Shown: positions 14,647-20,714 of the stretch, piece by piece
Layout: each line of letters starts with the position of its first letter
How positions within the stretch are numbered: the first letter of the stretch is position 1
Origin: CAZCBD01 sp964496755
GTDB lineage: Bacteria > Bacteroidota > Ignavibacteria > Ignavibacteriales > Melioribacteraceae
NCBI GenBank assembly: GCA_964496755.1
Contig: CAZCBD010000028.1
Coordinates: 1 to 20,714 of the forward strand
Length of the DNA stretch: 20,714 nt
Direction: 5' to 3'
Made by a program: the position numbers and the translations under genes
Notes under the pieces: model-generated
What the model was told of the DNA's origin: nothing
Database searches by the model: none
Seen by the model: only the letters and a program-made list of their open reading frames with translations

Positions 14647-16824
14647 TTATTTTAGATTTAGTTCACCTTTGTCGTAAGCTTCTCTTAAAGCCACAAGCTC
14701 AGGTAAATCCATATTAATTTTTTTCAAGAAATCTAATGTAGGAACACCATTTTTATCCCATCCGCGACGGTTATAAACGGCATCAAGCAAGCTTTCGTAT
14801 CTATTTTCTCTATATTTTCTTAATGCAGCAACTTTTTCTTCGGTTGACATATTTGAAATATCAATGCCGGCATCTTCTTTTAGCTGTTTGTCGTAACGAT
14901 CCTGACGTGATTCATATTCTTCAATTGTAACAGGTCCTGCGGCACGATATGGTTGTGCATCCCATTTTCTTGTTCCAAAACCACGGCGCAAATTAAACAT
15001 TCGTTGATAATTATAAACGCGTTCGGAATCTTCAATTAATTTATCCTTGTCAAAAGGTCTGCCGGTTACCGCTTTATAGATTGTAACGTAATTGTCAACA
15101 TGTTCCGGAACTTTTGCCGGTTCATCCGTTTCAGCATTATTAGCCGGTTCAACATCGTTCCAAGGTAATTTGCAAAGTCCAACCAAACCGAACCAAGTTC
15201 TAAACATTGGGAAATAATGTAAAGCTTCGGCTTTGTCTTCAAAAGTTGGAATTTGATTATTTACCATATCCATAAAAATTAACCAAGCTTCATCATGCTG
15301 GGGTCCTTTGTTTGTCATTGCAAATCCACCTTGCTGGGCAAGAGATTCTTTTGAAACGTATTCAGAATATTCAAGTCCTTTGTTTTCCATGCCAATATCA
15401 TTTAAAAACTCAGGATTGCCCCAACCATTATCGGCAAATAATTTTTTCAGTCTTCTAATTCCAAGTCCGGCTGTTTTACCGAAACCTTCGCCCCGAGCTA
15501 ATTGATGCAATAATTCCATTGCACTATCAGCGTTTCCAAAGTTTAATTTTAATCCGCCGGTTCTTTCTTCATTTAAGATTCCGTTTTCATAACATTCCAT
15601 CAAAAAGGCAACAACCGTACCCCACGTAATAGTACAAATTCCGTAAGTATCGCAATAGAAATTTGCTTCGATAATATAATCGGGATTAAATATTCCGCAA
15701 TTTGAGCCAAGTCCGCCTGCATTTTCATATTCAGGGCCATCAACAATCACACTTTCACCTTTATATGGACCTGTGCGAACAATATAGTTATTAACACCCT
15801 TGGCACAACTCATGTTACAACCGAGCCAGCAACCATCGGGGGTTCCCTGTGCAAATCTTTTTTTCCATTCTTCAGAATGAATGTTGTCGGCATCTTTATG
15901 GCTGCCGAATTTATAATTATGAGTGGGCAATAAATCGTAATCATTCATAATTTCAACTAAGTGAGCAGTGCCTTTTGTTTTCATTTCGCATTGTTCATCA
16001 TCAAGCTCACGCATTTCTTTGTTGAAATTTTTACCGCGTTCCATAATTGCTTTCATATCAACAACGTTGTTCATATTAGCGTCAACCTTTGGAACCAAAG
16101 CTACCAATGCTTTAATTTTTTTATCTCTAAAAACCGTACCTGTACCGCCACGGCCGGCTTGTTTTAATCGCACTCTTCCTTTTTTCTTATCATAAAAACT
16201 GAAGTTAAGCATTCCGATTAACGAATGGTCTGCGGCTTCACCGGAAGAAACAACAGCAATTTTCATTTTGTCGCTTTCTGTTTCGGAATATATATCGGTT
16301 AAAACTTCCGATAATGTGTGACTGTCAATAGGTTCTTTCGGGGCTTTTTCAATTCTGATTTTTCCGCCGTTACGTCCGTCTAAAACTATAATAATATCTT
16401 CTTCCGCTTTACCTTGAAGTTCGATTGCATCGAATCCGCATATTTTCAAAAACGGGCCAAACCAACCACCAACGTTACTATCCATTACCGAATCGGTTTG
16501 AGGAGAGATAGTGACAACTAATGATTTTCCCGAACCGGAATATTGAGTGATTCCGCATATTGGTCCGCCTGAAATTATTATTTCGTTTTCAGGATCATTC
16601 CATTTTGTTTCGGGTGTTGTTGCGTCCCACAAAAATTTTAATCCGTAACCTTTACCACCAATAAATTTTTCTTTTACAAGGGGATCAACATCTTTAATTG
16701 TAATTTCGTTAGTTCCGACGTTAATATGTAAAGACTTATCGGTGTAGCCTTTATCTAATGGAGTGATGTCATAAGAAAATTCTTTGACCAATTCACGAGC
16801 ATTTAACATTTCTTCTACGTTCAT
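14647..16824 (-). CDS. Aldehyde:ferredoxin oxidoreductase family tungstoenzyme, long form
   Basis: A 725-residue protein of the AOR family, which binds a tungsten bis-pyranopterin and one [4Fe-4S] cluster and oxidises aldehydes (or reduces acids) with ferredoxin. N-terminal domain signs: GGKGYGLKFLWD, GGPICGITQYSGSGKSLVVT, NVGGWFGPFLKICGFDAIELQGKA. Cluster-type cysteines: Cys332, Cys336, Cys340 (GCWLGCNMSCAKG) and Cys551 (GLCKLPW). Typical AORs are about 605-650 residues with CX2CX3C; here the spacing is CX3CX3C and the C-terminal end is longer, so substrate class is open. The start is the ATG at 16824 with AAGGAGAG seven bases upstream; an upstream in-frame ATG at 16857 would place that ribosome site inside the gene. 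It is divergent from the regulator-transporter-moeA operon and has no electron-transfer subunit gene beside it. Confidence 0.9.
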   Translation of the reverse strand: MNVEEMLNARELVKEFSYDITPLDKGYTDKSLHINVGTNEITIKDVDPLVKEKFIGGKGYGLKFLWDATTPETKWNDPENEIIISGGPICGITQYSGSGKSLVVTISPQTDSVMDSNVGGWFGPFLKICGFDAIELQGKAEEDIIIVLDGRNGGKIRIEKAPKEPIDSHTLSEVLTDIYSETESDKMKIAVVSSGEAADHSLIGMLNFSFYDKKKGRVRLKQAGRGGTGTVFRDKKIKALVALVPKVDANMNNVVDMKAIMERGKNFNKEMRELDDEQCEMKTKGTAHLVEIMNDYDLLPTHNYKFGSHKDADNIHSEEWKKRFAQGTPDGCWLGCNMSCAKGVNNYIVRTGPYKGESVIVDGPEYENAGGLGSNCGIFNPDYIIEANFYCDTYGICTITWGTVVAFLMECYENGILNEERTGGLKLNFGNADSAMELLHQLARGEGFGKTAGLGIRRLKKLFADNGWGNPEFLNDIGMENKGLEYSEYVSKESLAQQGGFAMTNKGPQHDEAWLIFMDMVNNQIPTFEDKAEALHYFPMFRTWFGLVGLCKLPWNDVEPANNAETDEPAKVPEHVDNYVTIYKAVTGRPFDKDKLIEDSERVYNYQRMFNLRRGFGTRKWDAQPYRAAGPVTIEEYESRQDRYDKQLKEDAGIDISNMSTEEKVAALRKYRENRYESLLDAVYNRRGWDKNGVPTLDFLKKINMDLPELVALREAYDKGELNLK

Positions 16825-16878
16825 TAAGAACTCTCCTTGTTTATAATTTATTATCAATCAAATTTTCCAATTCAAGCA

Positions 16879-16886
16879 CAAATATA
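16879..16886 (-). promoter_or_regulatory. Bacteroidetes-type -7 promoter box for the oxidoreductase gene
   Basis: On the minus strand TATATTTG fits TAnnTTTG and lies 54-62 bases upstream of the oxidoreductase ATG. The palindrome at 16922-16947 is 36-61 bases upstream of this box, a suitable position for activation or repression. Confidence 0.5.
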
Positions 16887-16921
16887 AATAATTTAATACT
16901 TATTAAAACGGATTTTACATA

Positions 16922-16947
16922 ATTTTTTGGATAATTATCCAAAAAAT
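16922..16947. promoter_or_regulatory. 26-bp perfect palindrome in the divergent promoter region, candidate operator
   Basis: The core GGATAATTATCC is flanked on the left by six T and on the right by six A, with one further pair, so the whole 26 bp is self-complementary. It lies 98 bases upstream of the oxidoreductase start and 35 bases upstream of the regulator start. There is no following T-run in either direction beyond the stem itself, and no gene end nearby, so operator fits better than terminator. Confidence 0.65.
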
Positions 16948-16965
16948 GTTACACTTACTGTAACA
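16947..16965. promoter_or_regulatory. TGTTACA-N5-TGTAACA inverted repeat, candidate operator
   Basis: Perfect 7-bp arms TGTTACA (16947-16953) and TGTAACA (16959-16965) flank the 5-base CTTAC. The form is typical of a dimeric winged-helix regulator site. It ends 17 bases before the regulator ATG and shares one base with the 26-bp palindrome, so binding here would block expression of the regulator and transporter genes. Confidence 0.65.
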
Positions 16966-16982
16966 ATAAAAAAGATATTAGT

Positions 16983-17408
16983 ATGACCTCATCGAATAAA
17001 CTTTCAACGGCGGTAAAAGCCTTAACATACTTGGGAAAAGAGTTTCCCGTGCCCAAAAGTAGTAGTGAGATATCGGAAGCAATTGGGGTTAATGCTTCCA
17101 AATTACGACAAATATTGTCTAGTTTATGCAAGGCTGAAATTGTGGCAAGCGTAAAAGGAACGCAAGGCGGGTTTGTGCTTTTACAGGATTTTACTTCCTT
17201 ATCACTTTATGAAATTTATGCGGCATTGGATGAAAAAAAGATTATAGATATGGATGTTGCCAAAGCAAATAATAATGAAACAAAGCAACTTAATGATTAT
17301 TTCAATCATTTTTTCTGGAGCATTCAAAAAGAAATTGAAGACAGAATGAAAACCATTAAATTAAATGAAATCAGTGATAATTTAGAGAACAATAGTAGAA
17401 AAGAATAA
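16983..17408 (+). CDS. Rrf2-like winged-helix regulator without cluster cysteines
   Basis: A 141-residue DNA-binding protein. Residues about 6-68 match the Rrf2 winged helix: LSTAVKALTYLGKE, then SSSEISEAIGVNASKLRQILSSLCKAEIV (recognition helix region), then VKGTQGGFVLL, the wing typical of Rrf2/IscR proteins. Those proteins usually have three cysteines in the region after the wing that bind an iron-sulphur cluster; here the only cysteine is Cys49 inside the helix region, so it must sense something else or act in another way. It is the first gene of the WtpABC-moeA run and divergent from the oxidoreductase gene, with two inverted repeats just upstream. This suggests it controls the tungsten genes and itself. 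The ribosome site is weak. Confidence 0.75.
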   Translation: MTSSNKLSTAVKALTYLGKEFPVPKSSSEISEAIGVNASKLRQILSSLCKAEIVASVKGTQGGFVLLQDFTSLSLYEIYAALDEKKIIDMDVAKANNNETKQLNDYFNHFFWSIQKEIEDRMKTIKLNEISDNLENNSRKE

Positions 17409-17423
17409 TACAATGAGGAAACA

Positions 17424-18371
17424 ATGAAAAAAAAGATTACTGTTTTTTTAATATTTACGTTTTTAATAATATTTTCTGCTTGCAGCAAGCAAGAAAATAA
17501 GTTGATAATTTTTCATGCAGGTAGTTTAACCGTACCTTTCAAGCAAGTTATTAAAGAGTTTCAAAAAGAACATCCTGATGCGAAAATGGAAAAAGGAATT
17601 GGCGGAAGGAGGCACTGTGCAAGAAAGAGTGCCGACTTGAATAAGACTTGCGATGTTTTTGCTTCGGCCGATTATACTGTGATTGATAAATTATTAATTC
17701 CGGATTATGCTGATTGGAATATAAAATTTGCTTCGAATGAAATGGCTATTGTCTTTACTGAAAAGTCGAAATACAAAAATAAAATAAATGGAGAAAATTG
17801 GGCGCAAATTTTACTTAAAGATGATGTTTCTTTTGGTCGCTCAGATCCTAATGCGGATCCTTGTGGCTATAGAACGGTATTAACGATTAAGTTAGCTGAA
17901 AAATATTTTGGCGAAAAAGGTTTAGCAGAAAAGCTTTTGGGAAAGGATGTAAAATATATTCGTCCCAAAGAAGTTGATTTGCTAGCTTTGTTAGAAACAG
18001 GTGAGCTCGATTACATTTTCTTATATCGCTCTGTTGCAAAACAACATGGGTTGGAATTTTTAATCTTACCTGATAGCATAAATTTAAAAGATAATAAATT
18101 GAGCGATTTTTATAAGACTGTAAGCGTAGAAATATCCGGTAAAAAACCGGGCGAAAAAATCACAAAAAAAGGCGCTCCAATGGTTTATGGCATCACAATC
18201 CCGAAGAATAATCAAAATAAATTAATGGCGGAAAAATTTCTAAAGTTTCTTTTAAGTGAAAAAGGAATGGAAATTATGCAAGCAAACGGACAACCAAGTG
18301 TTGTTCCCACCGTTACATCTACCTATAATAGAATTCCCAAATCATTGAAGAAGTTTGCCAAAGGGAATTAG
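17424..18371 (+). CDS. wtpA: Tungstate/molybdate ABC transporter substrate-binding lipoprotein, WtpA/ModA type
   Basis: A 315-residue extracytoplasmic binding protein. Residues 1-19 form a lipoprotein signal (TFLIIFSAC) with Cys20 as the likely lipid-attached residue. WtpA-like features: LIIFHAGSLTVPF with the oxyanion-binding Ser34, DVFASADYTVIDKLLIPDYADW, FGRSDPNADPCGYRT, LETGELDYIFLYRSVAKQHGL. The last two contain the acidic residues that octahedrally coordinate tungstate in WtpA, so tungstate or molybdate is the substrate; the neighbouring oxidoreductase favours tungstate. Odd point: the second oxyanion loop reads GGRRHCARK, with Arg62 where relatives usually have Ser (GSR..ARK). TGAGGAAA precedes the ATG, 15 bases after the regulator gene. 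The permease follows with a two-base gap. Confidence 0.88.
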   Translation: MKKKITVFLIFTFLIIFSACSKQENKLIIFHAGSLTVPFKQVIKEFQKEHPDAKMEKGIGGRRHCARKSADLNKTCDVFASADYTVIDKLLIPDYADWNIKFASNEMAIVFTEKSKYKNKINGENWAQILLKDDVSFGRSDPNADPCGYRTVLTIKLAEKYFGEKGLAEKLLGKDVKYIRPKEVDLLALLETGELDYIFLYRSVAKQHGLEFLILPDSINLKDNKLSDFYKTVSVEISGKKPGEKITKKGAPMVYGITIPKNNQNKLMAEKFLKFLLSEKGMEIMQANGQPSVVPTVTSTYNRIPKSLKKFAKGN

Positions 18372-18373
18372 GC

Positions 18374-19153
18374 GTGAAAAATAGAAGTAAAAATAGTTTT
18401 AATTTAATTATTCAGTTTTTAAGTGGTGCTGCATTGCTATTTATTGTGGCACCTTTAATTGGAATGTATTTAAGAGTTTCGCCGAATAATTTTTTTGAAA
18501 CTTCTATTGATCCAGAAGTAGCAAATAGTATTTTCCTGACTTTGTGGACGTCTATGGCTGCTACTCTGTTTTTTTCTATTATATCAATACCATTTGCATA
18601 TCTTTTGGCTAAAAAAAATGTTCCTTTTAAAAATTTATTGAATGCAATAATTGATATTCCGATTATCATTCCACATTCTGCCGCAGGTATTGCAATACTT
18701 GGTTTAATAGCAAAGGATACGATAATTGGAAAAACATTAGCAGGATTAGGATTATCGTTTGTGGGCACTCCTGCCGGAATAATTTTGGCAATGGCGTTTG
18801 TGAGTGTTCCTTTTGTTTTAAATGCTGCACGCGACGGTTTTGAATCTGTACCGGCCAAATTAGAGAATGCTGCACTAAATTTAGGTGCCTCCGAATGGCA
18901 AGTGTTTTTTCGTGTGTCATTACCATTAGCCCGACGATCAATTTTATCAGGATTGATTTTAATGTGGGCTCGTGGAATGAGTGAGTTTGGGGCAGTTATT
19001 ATTGTTGCTTATAATCCCATTACTACTCCCGTTTTGATTTATGAAAGATTCGGGGCATTCGGACTTAAGTATTCAACACCGGTTGCCGTTGTATTTGTTA
19101 CCATTTGTCTGCTGTTTTTTGCTTTATTTAGAATTTTAGGACGACGCAAATAA
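18374..19153 (+). CDS. wtpB: Tungstate/molybdate ABC transporter permease, WtpB/ModB type
   Basis: A 259-residue inner-membrane permease with about six hydrophobic segments. The coupling-loop EAA motif reads ENAALNLGASEWQVFFRVSLPLA at about residues 160-182, where the ATPase docks, and is followed by the typical GMSEFGAVIIVAYNP and TTPVLIYERF of ModB/WtpB. Start is a GTG two bases after the wtpA stop with AAGGGAA upstream, so the two genes are tightly coupled; the ATPase gene begins at the base after this stop. It forms the membrane channel for oxyanion import together with WtpA and WtpC. Confidence 0.92.
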   Translation: MKNRSKNSFNLIIQFLSGAALLFIVAPLIGMYLRVSPNNFFETSIDPEVANSIFLTLWTSMAATLFFSIISIPFAYLLAKKNVPFKNLLNAIIDIPIIIPHSAAGIAILGLIAKDTIIGKTLAGLGLSFVGTPAGIILAMAFVSVPFVLNAARDGFESVPAKLENAALNLGASEWQVFFRVSLPLARRSILSGLILMWARGMSEFGAVIIVAYNPITTPVLIYERFGAFGLKYSTPVAVVFVTICLLFFALFRILGRRK

Positions 19154-20218
19154 ATGTTAAAGATTAAAAATTTAAATATAAAACTACTTAAGTTTGAACT
19201 AAAAAATATTGCATTTGAAGTAAATAAAAATGAATACTTTGTAATTTTAGGCAAATCCGGAGTTGGTAAATCCGTATTGTTGGAAGCTGTTGCCGGGTTA
19301 ATTGAAATTGATTCAGGTGAAATATGGTTAAATAATAAAAATATTTCCGCTGAAAAAATTCAAAAAAGAAAAGTAGGATTAGTTTATCAAGGCGAAGTTT
19401 TATTTCCTCATTTATCGGTATTTGAAAATATTGCTTTTCCATTAAAAATTGGAAATAAGAAAAACAAAATCAAAAAAACTGAAATTATTCAAAGAGTAAC
19501 TAAGCTTGCAGAGCTTGTTGGGGTTTCACAATTATTAGACAGAAACGTAGAGACACTTTCAGGTGGTGAATATCAAAGAGTTTCAATTGCTCGTACAATT
19601 GCTTCGGAACCTCAAATACTTTTATTAGATGAACCGATTTCATCTTTGGATGTTAGTGCAAAAAGGGAAATGCGCTTCTTACTTAGAAAATTAAATAGAA
19701 ACGGAATTACGATTCTACACGTTACTCATGATTATGATGAAGCAATTTCTTTGGCCAATAGAATTGCTGTGATGGAAAAAGGTACGATAGTTCAAATTGA
19801 TAAACCCGAATATGTTTTTAATAATCCTCGTTTGGAATTTATTGCGAATTTTGTGGGCATAAATAATTTCCTTAGCGGAGAAATTAAAAAAAATAATAAC
19901 GAAATATATTTTCAGATTAATGAAAAAAGAATTTTTTTACCCCAAAATATTCAAACGGGAAAAGCTTTTCTTTCCATTAATCCGGAACATATTTCTGTTT
20001 CGGCAAGCAAATCGAAAACAAGTGAAAGAAATCACTTTATCGGGAAGGTGATTGACATTGCTCCCAATTTAAATGGAGTTGAAATTACAGTTGATTCCGG
20101 ATTTGAAATAAAAGCCCTTATCACTAAACATTCGTTTAATATGTTAAATATAAATATCGATTCTACAATTTGGATAAATTTTAAGGCAACAGCTTGCAAG
20201 ATTTATGAAAAAAATTAA
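19154..20218 (+). CDS. wtpC: Tungstate/molybdate ABC transporter ATPase, WtpC/ModC type
   Basis: A 354-residue ATPase. Walker A GKSGVGKS (33-40), Q-loop VYQGEVLFPHLSV, signature LSGGEYQRVSIAR (about 135-147), Walker B ILLLDEPISSLD (about 156-167), H-loop VTHDYDEA. Residues about 235-354 form a C-terminal domain with LSINPEHISVSAS and a final TOBE-like fold (FIGKVIDIAPNLNGVEITVD), where ModC/WtpC relatives sense oxyanion and inhibit transport. Start ATG directly follows the permease stop with no spacer, which suggests translational coupling. It powers import by the WtpA-WtpB complex. Assignment to tungstate rather than molybdate is by context. Confidence 0.9.
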   Translation: MLKIKNLNIKLLKFELKNIAFEVNKNEYFVILGKSGVGKSVLLEAVAGLIEIDSGEIWLNNKNISAEKIQKRKVGLVYQGEVLFPHLSVFENIAFPLKIGNKKNKIKKTEIIQRVTKLAELVGVSQLLDRNVETLSGGEYQRVSIARTIASEPQILLLDEPISSLDVSAKREMRFLLRKLNRNGITILHVTHDYDEAISLANRIAVMEKGTIVQIDKPEYVFNNPRLEFIANFVGINNFLSGEIKKNNNEIYFQINEKRIFLPQNIQTGKAFLSINPEHISVSASKSKTSERNHFIGKVIDIAPNLNGVEITVDSGFEIKALITKHSFNMLNINIDSTIWINFKATACKIYEKN

Positions 20219-20230
20219 GAAAGGTAAATA

Positions 20231-20714
20231 ATGATAGAATTTGAAAAAGCTTTGCAGATTGTTACTGAAAACGCACGTTTATTGAATACCGAAAGAGTTG
20301 CGCTAAATCGTGTTTTGGCAGAGGATATTATTTCGGATATGAATATGGCGCCGTTTAATAAATCGGCAATGGACGGGTATGCATGCAGAAAGGAAGATCT
20401 TGGAGAGGAACTGGAAGTTATTGAAACAATTTCTGCAGGCAAAATTCCGAAAATGAAAATCGAAAAAGGAACTTGTTCAAAAATAATGACAGGTGCAATT
20501 ATGCCGGAAGGAGCAGATTGCGTTATTATTATTGAACAAACCAAAATATTGGAAAATGGAAAAGTTAAATTTCTAGAAAATAAAACCTCTTCGAATTTCT
20601 GTTTAATTGGAGAGGATGTAAAAAAGGGTGAGGTGTTGCTTAGTGTAGGCACAAAGTTATCTTCTAAAAATATTGCTAATCTTGCCATGAGCGGTTATTC
20701 TAAGGTTGAAGTTT
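20231..20714 (+). CDS. moeA: Molybdopterin molybdotransferase MoeA, N-terminal part
   Basis: The first 161 codons are present; the gene leaves the window at the right edge. The start is ATG at 20231 with AAAGGT upstream, 12 bases after the ATPase stop. Recognisable MoeA features: an N-terminal helix FEKALQIVTENARLLNTERV, then ALNRVLAEDIISDMNMAPFNKSAMDGYA (about residues 24-51) and KIMTGAIMPEGADCVIIIEQT. MoeA inserts molybdenum or tungsten into activated pyranopterin, the last step before the cofactor reaches the oxidoreductase. Together with WtpABC and the divergent AOR gene this gives metal uptake, cofactor maturation and the enzyme in one place. Confidence 0.93.
   Translation, partial: MIEFEKALQIVTENARLLNTERVALNRVLAEDIISDMNMAPFNKSAMDGYACRKEDLGEELEVIETISAGKIPKMKIEKGTCSKIMTGAIMPEGADCVIIIEQTKILENGKVKFLENKTSSNFCLIGEDVKKGEVLLSVGTKLSSKNIANLAMSGYSKVEV

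Noticed and set aside
16825..16857. Longer start for the oxidoreductase at 16857
   Set aside because: The AAGGAGAG ribosome site lies within these 11 codons and points to the ATG at 16824.
16922..16947. Palindrome as an intrinsic terminator
   Set aside because: It lies between two divergent gene starts, not after a gene, so an operator role fits better.

Overview
The window is AT-rich bacterial chromosome with densely packed genes and no rRNA, tRNA, transposase, phage gene or CRISPR array. It most resembles the Bacteroidota/Chlorobi/Ignavibacteria side of the tree. Three intergenic regions carry a TAnnTTTG element, the Bacteroidetes-type -7 promoter box. A TIGR02757-type protein, a PqqD-like protein beside an outer-membrane protein, and a tungsten aldehyde oxidoreductase island also fit an anaerobic or fermentative member of that group. 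The assignment is an inference from gene content.

Region 1 (1-5292, minus strand) is a citrate-metabolism cluster. In transcription order it holds an isocitrate-dehydrogenase-type enzyme, a small HD-fold protein whose usual HD histidine is missing, a one-chain aconitase/homoaconitase-type enzyme, a fused citrate lyase ACP-beta subunit (CitD-CitE), and the first 17 codons of a citrate lyase alpha subunit (CitF) cut by the window edge. Together they could connect 2-oxoglutarate, isocitrate, citrate, and acetate plus oxaloacetate. A hairpin and two sets of short tandem repeats lie in the spacers.

Region 2 (5293-7743) has a TIGR02757 family gene and a PD-(D/E)XK nuclease-like gene that converge and share stop-codon bases, flanked by two AT-rich spacers.

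Region 3 (7744-11120) is a tight four-gene operon: an MFSD1-like major facilitator transporter, a free-standing PqqD-like (RiPP recognition element) protein, a secreted or outer-membrane protein, and a short M29-type aminopeptidase, closed by a hairpin terminator. Peptide uptake and hydrolysis is the simplest reading. The stand-alone PqqD domain is unexplained, and this is the best candidate here for an undescribed system.

Region 4 (11121-14627) holds a PcrA/UvrD helicase and a phosphofructokinase with the residues of pyrophosphate-dependent enzymes, each followed by a hairpin terminator.

Region 5 (14647-20714) is a tungsten island. A long aldehyde:ferredoxin oxidoreductase family gene on the minus strand is divergent from a plus-strand run of an Rrf2-like regulator, a WtpABC/ModABC-type oxyanion ABC transporter and moeA (cut by the window edge). 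The divergent spacer holds two near-adjacent perfect inverted repeats that look like operators. The metal import, cofactor maturation and enzyme genes sit together as a self-contained unit.
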